Shown here: positions 5,837-13,757 of the stretch, piece by piece | Layout of the letters: each line of letters opens with the position of its first letter | Numbering within the stretch: position 1 is the stretch's first letter | Origin: JBCCMQ01 sp039026235 | GTDB lineage: Bacteria; Pseudomonadota; Alphaproteobacteria; Rhodobacterales; Rhodobacteraceae | Assembly: GCA_039026235.1 (NCBI GenBank) | Contig: JBCCMQ010000030.1 | Coordinates: 1 to 14,825, forward strand | Length of the DNA: 14,825 bases | Direction: 5' to 3' | The notes under the pieces: model-generated | Told to the model about the DNA's origin: nothing | The model's database searches: none | Seen by the model: the letters and a program-made list of their open reading frames with translations, nothing else | Program-made: the position numbers and the translations under genes

Positions 5837-8455
5837 TCAGTGCACGACCGCGTCGCGCGGAGGCTCCCGTCTGGACGTGCTGACACGGTCGCCCACGCGC
5901 AGCCCTTCGGGACCGGCTGTGACGTCGATCGGAAGACCTTCTTCGACGTCGCCGGCCAGAACCATCTCGGCGAGTTGGTTCTGAAGCGATTGCTGGATCA
6001 CACGTTTAAGCGGACGCGCCCCGAAAACCGGGTCATAGCCCTCGTCGGCCAGCCATTCCTTGGCTGGTTGGTCCACCTCCAACGACAGGCCGCGCCGCGC
6101 CAAACGGTTTTGAAGGTGCGCCAGCTGGATAGTGACGATACCATCCATGTCCGCACGCGTCAGACGATCAAAGACAATCTGGTCATCGAGCCTGTTCAGA
6201 AACTCGGGACGGAAATGGGCGCGGACGGCATCCATCACGTCGCGCCGGGCCTGCGATGAATCAGCGCCGTCCGGCAACTGGCTCAGGGCCTGGCTGCCGA
6301 GGTTCGAAGTCAAGACGATCAGGGTCTGCTTGAAATCGACATGATGGCCCTGACCGTCAGTCAGAACACCGTCGTCGAGCACCTGAAGCAGAACATTGAA
6401 GACCTCAGGATGGGCCTTTTCAACCTCATCAAACAAGACCACCTGATAGGGTCGGCGCCGCACTGCCTCGGTAAGGACACCACCCTCGTCATAGCCGACA
6501 TAGCCCGGCGGCGCTCCGATCAGACGGGCGACCGAATGCTTTTCCATAAACTCGGACATATCGATGCGGACCATGGCGCTGTCGTCATCAAAAAGGTATT
6601 CGGCCAAGGCCTTCGTCAGTTCGGTCTTGCCGACGCCGGTCGGGCCCAGGAAAAGGAACGATCCAAGGGGGCGGTTTTCATCATTCAGCCCTGCACGTGC
6701 CCGACGCACCGCGTTGGAGATTGCCGCGACCGCAGCCCGCTGACCCACGACACGCTTGCCGATTTCTTCTTCCATGCGCAGCAGTTTTTCACGCTCACCC
6801 TCAAGCATCTTGCTTGTGGGAACACCGGTCCACCGCTCAACAACGCTGGCGATCTGATCCGGGCGCACGGCCTCTTCGACCATGACATCGTCACCCTCCG
6901 CCTCGGCAGTCTCAAGCTTCTTTTCAAGATCCGGGATAACCCCGTAAGAAAGCTCTCCTGCCTTGGCCAGATCACCTGCCCGTTTGGCATGATCAAGCTC
7001 AATACGAGCCTGGTCGAGCTGCTCTTTCAGGTCACGGGCGCCGGCCAGCTTGTCGCGTTCGGCCTGCCAGCGGGCCGTCAGTGTCGCTGACTGTTCCTGA
7101 AGATCGGACAGCTCTTTTTCCAGCCGCTCCAGCCGATCCTGCGAGGCTTTGTCGTCTTCTTTCTTCAGCGCTTCGGCCTCGATCTGCTTTTGCAAGATCT
7201 CGCGGTCGAGGGCGTCCAGCTCTTCGGGTTTTGAGTCGACTTCCATGCGCAGGCGGCTGGCCGCCTCATCTACAAGGTCAATCGCCTTGTCAGGCAGGAA
7301 ACGGTCGGTGATGTAGCGGTGCGACAGCGTCGCAGCGGCGACAAGCGCCGAGTCGCTGATCCGCACACCATGGTGCAGTTCGTACTTTTCCTTGATTCCG
7401 CGCAGGATACTGACCGTGTCTTCAACGGTCGGCTCGGTCACCAACAACGGTTGAAAGCGCCGGGCCAGGGCCGCGTCCTTTTCGACGTGTTTGCGGTATT
7501 CGTCGAGCGTCGTGGCGCCCACACAGTGCAGCTCGCCCCGCGCCAGCGCGGGCTTCAGCAGGTTCGATGCGTCCATGGCACCATCGGCTTTGCCCGCGCC
7601 GACCAAAGTGTGCATTTCGTCAATAAACAGGATGATTTCGCCCGCTGCGCCGGTCACCTCAGACAGCACGGCTTTCAGACGTTCTTCGAATTCACCGCGA
7701 TATTTGGCACCAGCGATCAGCGCGCCCATGTCCAGCGCCATCAACTTCTTGTTGCGCAGGCTTTCGGGCACATCGCCGTTCACGATGCGCAGGGCCAGCC
7801 CTTCGGCGATGGCTGTCTTACCGACGCCGGGTTCGCCGATCAGAACCGGGTTGTTCTTGGTTCGGCGGGACAGAACTTGCATGGTTCGCCGGATTTCTTC
7901 GTCGCGTCCTATGATCGGGTCAATCTTGCCATCCTCGGCAGCCTCGGTCAGGTCGCGCGCGAATTTCTTCAGCGCGTCGTAGTTGTCCTCGGCGCTGGCG
8001 CTGTCCGCAGTTCGGCCCTTGCGGATGTCATTGATTGCAGCGTTCAGCGCCTGAGCATTCACGGCGCCCGCTTCAAGTGCATCGCGGGCCTTCGATCGCA
8101 CCATGGCCAGGGCGGTCAGAATGCGTTCAACGGGCACGAAACTGTCGCCCGCTTTCGTGGCGAGCTTTTCGGCCTCGGCCAGAACTTTCGCGGTCTGACT
8201 GTCCAGAAAGACCTGCCCGCCGCTGTCACCGGTCACGGTTGGGATCTTGGCCAGTGCAGCGTCGTTCGATTCAACAACGCGTTCCGGCGCGCCGCCCGCG
8301 CGTTTTATCAGGTTGGCCGCCAGACCTTGTGTGTCATCAAGCAGTGATTTCAGAATGTGTTCGGGTCCCACACGCTGGTGGTTTTCCCGCATTGCGATCG
8401 CCTGTGCCGCCTGCAAAAAGCCGCGCGATCGCTCGGTGAACTTGTCCAAGTTCAT
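5837..8455 (-). CDS. clpB: ClpB, ATP-dependent protein disaggregase
   Basis: ClpB (Hsp100) is a cytosolic hexameric AAA+ machine that works with DnaK to pull proteins out of aggregates after heat stress. Order along the 872 residues: N-terminal Clp repeat domain (1-145); first AAA+ module with Walker A GEPGVGKT (207-214), pore loop GAKYRGEFEERL and Walker B ILFIDEMH; coiled-coil middle domain (about 405-525); second AAA+ module with Walker A GPTGVGKT (604-611), pore loop GYVGYDEGG and Walker B LFDEVEKAH; and a C-terminal D2 small domain. Length is typical. I start at ATG 8455, because AGGAG lies 6 nt upstream; the in-frame ATG at 8461 directly abuts the AGGAG. The gene is monocistronic. Confidence 0.98.
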   Translation of the reverse strand: MNLDKFTERSRGFLQAAQAIAMRENHQRVGPEHILKSLLDDTQGLAANLIKRAGGAPERVVESNDAALAKIPTVTGDSGGQVFLDSQTAKVLAEAEKLATKAGDSFVPVERILTALAMVRSKARDALEAGAVNAQALNAAINDIRKGRTADSASAEDNYDALKKFARDLTEAAEDGKIDPIIGRDEEIRRTMQVLSRRTKNNPVLIGEPGVGKTAIAEGLALRIVNGDVPESLRNKKLMALDMGALIAGAKYRGEFEERLKAVLSEVTGAAGEIILFIDEMHTLVGAGKADGAMDASNLLKPALARGELHCVGATTLDEYRKHVEKDAALARRFQPLLVTEPTVEDTVSILRGIKEKYELHHGVRISDSALVAAATLSHRYITDRFLPDKAIDLVDEAASRLRMEVDSKPEELDALDREILQKQIEAEALKKEDDKASQDRLERLEKELSDLQEQSATLTARWQAERDKLAGARDLKEQLDQARIELDHAKRAGDLAKAGELSYGVIPDLEKKLETAEAEGDDVMVEEAVRPDQIASVVERWTGVPTSKMLEGEREKLLRMEEEIGKRVVGQRAAVAAISNAVRRARAGLNDENRPLGSFLFLGPTGVGKTELTKALAEYLFDDDSAMVRIDMSEFMEKHSVARLIGAPPGYVGYDEGGVLTEAVRRRPYQVVLFDEVEKAHPEVFNVLLQVLDDGVLTDGQGHHVDFKQTLIVLTSNLGSQALSQLPDGADSSQARRDVMDAVRAHFRPEFLNRLDDQIVFDRLTRADMDGIVTIQLAHLQNRLARRGLSLEVDQPAKEWLADEGYDPVFGARPLKRVIQQSLQNQLAEMVLAGDVEEGLPIDVTAGPEGLRVGDRVSTSRREPPRDAVVH

Positions 8456-8528
8456 CGCCATCTCCTTCTCTCAGCGCCCAATATGCTGTGCCCGCTTGGC
8501 GGCGCATCTGCTTTGAGCCTTGTCTTTC

Positions 8529-8557
8529 AGATGGTGGCGCAGCCGCGTTTTCACAAG
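8529..8557 (-). promoter_or_regulatory. candidate heat-shock (sigma-32/RpoH) promoter of clpB
   Basis: On the minus strand CTTGTGA (8557-8551) is followed 13 nt later by CCACCATCT (8537-8529). This resembles the RpoH consensus CTTGAAA, N13-17, CCCCATNT. It lies 73 nt before the clpB start. ClpB is a classic RpoH target, which supports the call; the hexamers themselves are imperfect. Confidence 0.4.
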
Positions 8558-8697
8558 AGATTTGGCGCTTCAACAAGCATAAAAACCACAGGGTCAGTTG
8601 CTTGGATGAGCCCCTAGGGGACCGACAAAAGCGAAAGGTTGACCGGGTGCCTGCATTGGCGCAAAGGAAGCGCAGCGCATCTGACTGGGGACCAATG

Positions 8698-9447
8698 ATG
8701 TCCGACGACCGCCTGATCGTTGCACTTGACCTGCCGAATGCACTTGCCGGACTTGAGATGTCCGAGCGTCTGGGTGACACCGTCAGCTTTTACAAAATCG
8801 GTCTGGGCATGTTGTCCGGTGGCGGCCTCGCCCTGGCGAACGAGCTCAAGAGCGAGCACGGAAAACGAATTTTTCTGGACATGAAGCTTTTCGACATCGG
8901 CGCCACCGTGGAGGCTGCCGTGCGTGGGCTGGTGCAGTTCGATCTGGATTATCTGACAGTTCACGGCGATCCGCATGTGGTGCGCGCCGCCGTCGAGGGA
9001 CGCGGTGCTGCACCGCTCAAAATCCTTGCCGTGACAGTTCTGACCTCACTCGATCGCGCGGATCTAGATGCCTCATGCGTAAAGGCCGGATCGGTGTCGG
9101 AACTTGTTGTGGAACGCGCTGCGCGGGCCATGGAGGCAGGTGCCGATGGCGTCATCGCGAGCCCAAATGAAGCGGGCGTCGTTCGGGCGCTGCCCCAAGC
9201 GACAGACAAGCTGATCGTGACACCCGGTGTCCGTATGGCGGGCGGGGCAGAAGGCGATCAGAAACGCATCGCTACTCCAGCGAGCGCAATTTCCGCTGGC
9301 GCGGACCATATCGTTGTCGGCCGCCCGATTTGGCAGGCACCCGACCCACGGCAGGCCGCGACCGCGATATTGCAGGAAATGAATTCCCCACAAGCCGTGC
9401 GCCCCAACGGCGCGCAGTTAGGAACCAGACTGAATGCACCCGGCTGA
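8698..9447 (+). CDS. pyrF: orotidine 5'-phosphate decarboxylase
   Basis: PyrF converts OMP to UMP, the last step of de novo pyrimidine synthesis, in the cytosol. The 249-residue product shows the active-site set: D11 (VALDLP), K33 (FYKIGLGM) and the D61-K63-D66 array in FLDMKLFDIGATV. Later TPGVR and the phosphate-binding IVVGRPIWQAPDP complete the TIM-barrel. It ends with about 15 residues beyond the usual barrel (to NAPG). I prefer ATG 8698, with GGGGA 6 nt upstream; ATG 8695 directly before it is also possible. The 242-bp gap to clpB is a divergent control region holding a palindrome CCCCTAGGGG at 8611-8620. I see no clear pyrF promoter. Confidence 0.97.
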   Translation: MSDDRLIVALDLPNALAGLEMSERLGDTVSFYKIGLGMLSGGGLALANELKSEHGKRIFLDMKLFDIGATVEAAVRGLVQFDLDYLTVHGDPHVVRAAVEGRGAAPLKILAVTVLTSLDRADLDASCVKAGSVSELVVERAARAMEAGADGVIASPNEAGVVRALPQATDKLIVTPGVRMAGGAEGDQKRIATPASAISAGADHIVVGRPIWQAPDPRQAATAILQEMNSPQAVRPNGAQLGTRLNAPG

Positions 9448-9536
9448 TCCCGGAACCCGCAGCTTCTAGCGAGCAACCGTCTCAGGTTCGCGCAAACGCA
9501 GCACCGTGTGTGCCCGAAAAAGCGGGTTCACAGGTC

Positions 9537-10358
9537 TCACACGGAAAGGCCCAGGGCTTTAAGAATTGCCTGACCACCACGGCTCTTCCTGGAAAGGCGC
9601 GCACCGCGTGCCTCGGCCGACCTATAGACCACGACATTGTCTTGTTCTTCCAGGCCCCAATGCGCGGCCCCGCGTGTGACGATGACGGTGCGTTCGGGAT
9701 TGCGCGCAATTTCCTTAGCTGCCTCTTTGGCTGCTTCAGAGGATGGAAGCCCGTAAGGGCCAGCGAATATGCGCGAATGGTAGGGTACCAATTCAATCGC
9801 CGCGACGTTCTTCGCCAGATGGTCGAGCGCCGCACCATATCGACCCGAAAACATTTGTTCGGCGGCAATCGAGGCGATATCGCGCAGTTTGGCTTCCCAC
9901 CAGGAAAAGCCGCCTGTCCAGACCCAAGCGGTGTCAAGAAACAGGTGGTCAGTTCTTTCCTGCCGAATGGTCCGCCGTATCTCTGAGCAAAGCTCTGCAC
10001 TGGTTTCTTCAGCGAAAAAATCCACGGCAGACAGCCCCGGGTTTAGCAACAGGATCAAGACCTTGGCCTCTGCGATATTGCCGAGATAGGGCACTGGCAA
10101 CAGTGTCTTGTGCAGTTTCCTGTCCGCGAAACCGCCACTCCGAAGCGCCGCTTGATACCCGGCGAAGCCGTAAATCGGTGGATGAAGTAAACCGCTTTTC
10201 TCAAGATGCGGCCGGTCCGCCGGATGCAAGGCATTGTCCCGGCGCAGGTCAGCAGCCTGCCAGAAACGGACGATATCGAAAGCTATTGGTTTATGTCGTC
10301 CTTGAAAGTGCGTACCTCGTGGCTTCGGGTTCCAAACGCCACGCGAAGGCCGATCCAC
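9537..10358 (-). CDS. unrecognised protein with NPG motif (possible uracil-DNA glycosylase-like fold)
   Basis: I do not recognise a named family. The frame encodes up to 273 residues. Visible features are a hydrophobic strand ending in a motif, AKVLILLLNPGLSAVDFF (NPG at 106-108), WVWTGGFSWW, a central helix-rich part, LVPYHSRIFAGPYGLPSS, and a strand-rich C-terminus (TVIVTRGAAHWGL). A strand followed by NPG recalls the uracil-DNA glycosylase superfamily, but the second catalytic motif is not evident. The start is uncertain: GTG 10358 lacks a ribosome-binding site and overlaps the NfeD-like gene by 76 nt. TTG 10229 is the next in-frame non-ATG option. It lies downstream of qmcA and nfeD on the same strand and is probably cotranscribed. 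It converges with pyrF. Confidence 0.75.
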   Translation of the reverse strand: MDRPSRGVWNPKPRGTHFQGRHKPIAFDIVRFWQAADLRRDNALHPADRPHLEKSGLLHPPIYGFAGYQAALRSGGFADRKLHKTLLPVPYLGNIAEAKVLILLLNPGLSAVDFFAEETSAELCSEIRRTIRQERTDHLFLDTAWVWTGGFSWWEAKLRDIASIAAEQMFSGRYGAALDHLAKNVAAIELVPYHSRIFAGPYGLPSSEAAKEAAKEIARNPERTVIVTRGAAHWGLEEQDNVVVYRSAEARGARLSRKSRGGQAILKALGLSV

Positions 10359-10555
10359 GAGACGAGTGACACGACCGCGAAGACGACCAGCACAAATGGG
10401 AGCGAGCCGTTAAAGACATCGAGAAACATCAGCAACCCGGTCACGGCCGCGCCGATTGAGAAGCCCAAAAACAGAAACGCCGGAATGACGATTTCAAGGA
10501 TGGCCAGCACCAAGGCGCCTGCCACCCAAACCCACCATGTCGCCCAAAAGGTCAT
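10283..10555 (-). CDS. short NfeD-like membrane protein
   Basis: A 90-residue integral membrane protein with about three hydrophobic segments (roughly 8-28, 30-48 and 52-72), the first containing ALVLAILEIVIPAFLFLGFSIGAA. This matches the membrane part of NfeD/YbbJ proteins. The C-terminal OB-fold domain of longer NfeD proteins is absent or reduced to a short polar tail. NfeD proteins pair with SPFH-family proteins and are thought to help organise membrane domains. The ATG overlaps the SPFH stop codon (ATGA), so translation is coupled. Identification as the SPFH partner is strong from context. Confidence 0.9.
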   Translation of the reverse strand: MTFWATWWVWVAGALVLAILEIVIPAFLFLGFSIGAAVTGLLMFLDVFNGSLPFVLVVFAVVSLVSWIGLRVAFGTRSHEVRTFKDDINQ

Positions 10556-11448
10556 GACGCACGTCCACGCAGCATTCTGAAGGCGTTCCCGAAGGCTTCA
10601 AGCGCATCGGCTGGCACCACAACAGTCTGGTTGCCCTGCCCGCTGCCCAGGTTGCTTAACGCCTCGACCTGTTTCAGCGCGACCTGATACTGTGCGGCTT
10701 CAAGGCCGTTGTCAGCAATGGCCTGCGCCACGACCTGGGTCGCATAGGCCTCGGCGTCGGCAGAAACACGGCGCGCCTTGGCCGCCTGTTCGGCCGAATA
10801 AAGCTCGGCGTCGGCGTTAAGCTCTACGGCGCGCTTCTGACCTTCGGCCTTGGTGACCTCAGCCCGTCGCGCACGCTCAGCATTCAGCTGCTGCAGCATG
10901 GCGTCGCGCGTCGCCTGATCCAGATTGACATCCAGCAGTTCGGCCCGCGTAACCTCGACGCCCCAGTCATCCACCGCCATCTCGATGGCATTCTTGATAG
11001 CACCAATAAGTTGCGCCCGGTTCGACTGGACTTCATCCAACTCCATCTTACCGATCTGGGCACGGACGATACCCGCAACCGTGGTCGAGATCGCGCCGTC
11101 CACGTCCCGGATACGGTAGACCGTCTTCTCGGGTGCGATGATGCGGTAGAACACACTGGTGTCGACCCGCACGAGAACGTTGTCGGACGTAATCGCATCC
11201 TGGGAATTCGTCGGCAGCTGTCGCTCAAGAACAGAGATCTTGTGCGCGACACGGTCCAGGAACGGAACAATGAAATTGATGCCCGGCCCAAGCACGCTGC
11301 GCAATCGTCCGAACCTTTCCACAACAAACTGTTCGGACTGGGGCACGATGCGTACACCAAGGTAAATGCAAAGGATAATGAACGCGGCCAGCAGCAAGAG
11401 CACAAGGTTGCCACCGATAACCGCGGCTAGAATTTCTTCAATCGACAT
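10552..11448 (-). CDS. qmcA: SPFH/Band 7 (QmcA/paraslipin-type) membrane protein
   Basis: A 298-residue stomatin/prohibitin-family protein that anchors in the inner membrane and oligomerises, probably organising membrane microdomains or modulating proteases such as FtsH. It has one N-terminal transmembrane helix (about 12-31), then the SPFH domain (VRIVPQSEQFVVERFGR to about 190), then an alanine- and glutamate-rich coiled coil (about 188-245) and a C-terminal region ending FGNAFRMLRGRAS. Size and order match E. coli QmcA. The nfeD overlap reproduces the conserved qmcA-ybbJ pairing. The start is set by MSIEEIL and a weak GCGGA upstream. The symbol is by similarity. Confidence 0.92.
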   Translation of the reverse strand: MSIEEILAAVIGGNLVLLLLAAFIILCIYLGVRIVPQSEQFVVERFGRLRSVLGPGINFIVPFLDRVAHKISVLERQLPTNSQDAITSDNVLVRVDTSVFYRIIAPEKTVYRIRDVDGAISTTVAGIVRAQIGKMELDEVQSNRAQLIGAIKNAIEMAVDDWGVEVTRAELLDVNLDQATRDAMLQQLNAERARRAEVTKAEGQKRAVELNADAELYSAEQAAKARRVSADAEAYATQVVAQAIADNGLEAAQYQVALKQVEALSNLGSGQGNQTVVVPADALEAFGNAFRMLRGRAS

Positions 11449-11552
11449 ATGTCCGCTCGCAATTAGACTTTGATGGTTGGAATCTAGTGGTCAATCGTGT
11501 CCAAAAGAAGAACCTTCGCAGCGACAACCGATGATGTGACGTTTCAGCAACC

Positions 11553-11600
11553 GCACGGAAAACGTGCTGGATCGCCCGATTTACCAAACAAAATCCGGGC
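11553..11600. terminator. two adjacent hairpins after pncB
   Basis: The 227-bp gap between the pncB stop and the qmcA start holds a 5-bp hairpin (GCACG 11553-11557, CGTGC 11563-11567). Next to it is a larger one (GCCCGATTT 11574-11582 with AAATCCGGGC 11591-11600, one bulge). Position suits pncB termination, but neither is followed by a T-run on the minus strand. I could not identify a qmcA promoter here. Confidence 0.4.
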
Positions 11601-11675
11601 TTTCACCCGATGTGCGGATGGGTTAGCCAACCACGCGGGAATGCGTAAAACTTGTGCGCCGATGTCCGGCGCGGA

Positions 11676-12968
11676 TCAGACCAGCACAGGTTGCGGCCGT
11701 TGTTCTGACACCTGAAAGACCCTTCGGTACCGGGCGACCTCATCTTCCGGACCGGTCGCCTTATTGGGATTGTCCGACAACTTGACCGTCGGGTTTCCAT
11801 CGGCCGAGACCGCCTTGCAGACCAATGAGAAGGGCGCCAGCAGGTCTTTGCGTGTCAGTCCGCGAAAATCATTGGTCAACAGTGTACCCCAGCCGAAGCT
11901 GACCCTTACGCGGCCCAGGAATTGGCGGTGAAGTTCGATGATTTTGTCAGCGTCGAGCCCGTCCGAGAAAATAATCAGCTTTTCGCGCGGGTCTTCGCCG
12001 CAGGCCTCCCACCAGGCAATGGCTGTTTCAGCACCTTCGGCGGGGTCGCCGGAATCTATCCTGATGCCGGTCCAACCCGCCAGCCAGCTGGGCGCGTGGT
12101 CAAGAAAACCCTGTGTGCCATAGGTGTCGGGCAGGATGATGCGTAGATTGCCGTCATGCTCTTCATGCCAGTCAGCGAGAACCTTGTAGGGCGCCGCACG
12201 AAGCGCATCTTCGGTCTCGGCCAGTGCAGAATAGACCATTGGCAACTCATGGGCGTTTGTACCGATGGCCTCGACCTCACGCCGCATGGCAATCAGGCAG
12301 TTGGACGTGCCCACAAAGCTCTCTCCAAGACCTTCGATCATCGCCTGAACACACCAATCCTGCCACAGGAAGGAATGGCGGCGGCGCGTTCCGAAATCCG
12401 CAATCAGAAGGTCTTCGACGGCGCTGAGCCTTTCGATCTTTTCCCAAAGCTTGGTCATCGCGCGGGCGTAGAGGACCTGAAGCTCAAAACGGCCGAGGTG
12501 CTGAAGGACGACACGGCTGCGCAATTCCATCAGAACCGCCAGGGCGGGAATTTCCCAAAGCATCACCTCGGGCCAGCTGCCTTCGAACGTCAGCTCATAT
12601 TGATCGCCCACACGCTCAAGATGGTAGGGTGGCAGGCGCAGAGCCTCGAACCACTCCATGAAGTCCGGGCGAAACATCTGGCGCTTACCGTAGAAGGTAT
12701 TACCGCGCAGCCACGTGCTTTCGCCCCGTGAAAGCGACAGCGACCGGATGTGGTCCAGCTGTTCGCGCAAGGCGCCTTCGTCGATCAGATTTGCCAGTGG
12801 AATATTGCGGGACCTATTGATCAGGGAAAAAGTGACGCGCGTGTCCGGTTTGTTCCTGAAAACCGACTGACACATAAGAAGTTTGTAGAAGTCCGTATCG
12901 ATCAGCGAACGAACGATCGGGTCGATCTTCCATTTGTGGTTCCAGACGCGTGCGGCGATATCGACCAT
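11676..12968 (-). CDS. pncB: nicotinate phosphoribosyltransferase
   Basis: PncB makes nicotinate mononucleotide from nicotinate and PRPP, using ATP, in the Preiss-Handler NAD salvage pathway. The 430-residue product carries family blocks: SLIDTDFYKLLMCQ near the N-terminus, FGTRRRHSF (192-200), GTNAHE with the probably phosphorylated histidine H240, IRIDSGDP, IIFSDGLD and VSFGWGTLLTND. The size is normal for the E. coli-type enzyme. The start ATG 12968 has AAGGGAGG about 6 nt upstream. It lies 85 nt downstream of pncA on the same strand, and the gap contains a palindrome and promoter, so it may be transcribed both from its own promoter and with pncA. Confidence 0.97.
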   Translation of the reverse strand: MVDIAARVWNHKWKIDPIVRSLIDTDFYKLLMCQSVFRNKPDTRVTFSLINRSRNIPLANLIDEGALREQLDHIRSLSLSRGESTWLRGNTFYGKRQMFRPDFMEWFEALRLPPYHLERVGDQYELTFEGSWPEVMLWEIPALAVLMELRSRVVLQHLGRFELQVLYARAMTKLWEKIERLSAVEDLLIADFGTRRRHSFLWQDWCVQAMIEGLGESFVGTSNCLIAMRREVEAIGTNAHELPMVYSALAETEDALRAAPYKVLADWHEEHDGNLRIILPDTYGTQGFLDHAPSWLAGWTGIRIDSGDPAEGAETAIAWWEACGEDPREKLIIFSDGLDADKIIELHRQFLGRVRVSFGWGTLLTNDFRGLTRKDLLAPFSLVCKAVSADGNPTVKLSDNPNKATGPEDEVARYRRVFQVSEQRPQPVLV

Positions 12969-12992
12969 CGCAGACCTCCCTTGGCACCCTTT

Positions 12993-13021
12993 TTTATTGA
13001 AGCGGCAACCGCGTATGTCCA
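12993..13021 (-). promoter_or_regulatory. predicted pncB promoter
   Basis: On the minus strand TGGACA (13021-13016) is followed after 17 nt by AATAAA (12998-12993), giving a start site about 18 nt before the pncB ATG. The -35 box is the right end of the 20-bp palindrome annotated next. Hexamers each match four or five of six consensus positions. Confidence 0.5.
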
Positions 13022-13035
13022 GTCATGACTGAACA
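13016..13035. promoter_or_regulatory. 20-bp near-palindrome, predicted operator of pncB
   Basis: TGTCCAGTCATGACTGAACA is symmetric at nine of ten base pairs. A palindrome with no loop is a poor RNA hairpin but a good site for a dimeric DNA-binding protein. It overlaps the predicted pncB -35 box, so it probably marks repression. The regulator is not in the window; NAD-salvage regulators such as NrtR or NadQ are candidates, and I cannot match the motif to either from memory. Confidence 0.55.
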
Positions 13036-13053
13036 TTCCCTGCTTTTGCAGCG

Positions 13054-13665
13054 TTAGCCGCCGATCAGCGTCACGCCCGTTTCGGTCATTGCCTGGCGTG
13101 CGGCGGCCAACGATCCGTCAAGATCAATCGCCCGGCAAGCTGAGAGGTCAACTGACACCGAAAAGCCGGCCTTTGCCGCGTCGACGGCTGAGAAGTTGAC
13201 ACAGAAATCCGTCGCCAGCCCGCCTATGACCAGATCAGAGATGCCCCGCGCGCGCAGGTAACCCTCTAACCCAGTTGGCGTGGTGTGGTCGTTCTCAAAA
13301 AGAGCCGAATAGCTGTCGATGGCACTGCGGTAGCCCTTGCGCACAATCATGTCCGCGCGGTCCGTGTTCAGCCCGGGGTGGAAATCGGCGCCCGGCGTGC
13401 CCTGAATGCAGTGATCTGGCCACAGGACCTGCGGACCGTAGGGCATGTCGATCACTTCAAAGGGGTTCTTGGCGGCATGGCTCGACGCAAAAGACGAATG
13501 ACCGCTAGGGTGCCAATCCTGCGTCAAAAGGACAATATCGAAGCCGTCCATCATCGCGTTCAGCCGCGCCACTACGGCGTCACCGTCCGGCACGGCTAGC
13601 GCCCCGCCTGGGCAGAAATCGTTCTGGACGTCGATCACCAGCAGAGCAGATCTTGAATCGGTCAT
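13054..13665 (-). CDS. pncA: nicotinamidase
   Basis: PncA hydrolyses nicotinamide to nicotinate, the substrate of PncB encoded next door. The 203-residue product has the catalytic triad D12 (VIDVQNDF), K110 (IVRKGY) and C155 (ATDFCV). Metal-binding residues D50, H52 and H56 lie in DWHPSGH, with H85 in WPDHC also likely. I start at ATG 13665, with GAGG 5 nt upstream; a GTG two codons earlier sits too close to that site. It is divergent from trhO with a 92-bp gap. A minus-strand TTGACC (13712-13707) could be its -35, but I see no good -10. Confidence 0.97.
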   Translation of the reverse strand: MTDSRSALLVIDVQNDFCPGGALAVPDGDAVVARLNAMMDGFDIVLLTQDWHPSGHSSFASSHAAKNPFEVIDMPYGPQVLWPDHCIQGTPGADFHPGLNTDRADMIVRKGYRSAIDSYSALFENDHTTPTGLEGYLRARGISDLVIGGLATDFCVNFSAVDAAKAGFSVSVDLSACRAIDLDGSLAAARQAMTETGVTLIGG

Positions 13666-13721
13666 GGGCACCTCGCGCCACCGGGTGTGGGCCTCAGGGA
13701 CGGAAAGGTCAACTGCCCGCC

Positions 13722-13750
13722 TTGCCGGAGCGGGGCGTTGCGCGTATTGA
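13722..13750 (+). promoter_or_regulatory. predicted trhO promoter, possibly giving a leaderless mRNA
   Basis: TTGCCG (13722-13727), a 17-nt spacer, then TATTGA (13745-13750). The expected start site falls at about 13757, directly before the trhO ATG at 13758. No Shine-Dalgarno sequence is visible before that ATG, which agrees with leaderless initiation. Confidence 0.45.
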
Positions 13751-13757
13751 GCCGCGC

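Noticed and set aside
7319..8347. Long plus-strand open frame of about 342 codons opposite clpB
   Set aside because: It is a mirror of the high-GC clpB coding frame; the translation has no recognisable domain and the clpB identification is certain.
8611..8620. CCCCTAGGGG palindrome between clpB and pyrF
   Set aside because: A single short palindrome with no second copy and no clear promoter association; too little to call an operator.
9453..9529. 8-bp inverted repeat GAACCCGC/GCGGGTTC between pyrF and the NPG-motif gene
   Set aside because: The arms are 61 nt apart with no T-run, so a terminator is not supported.
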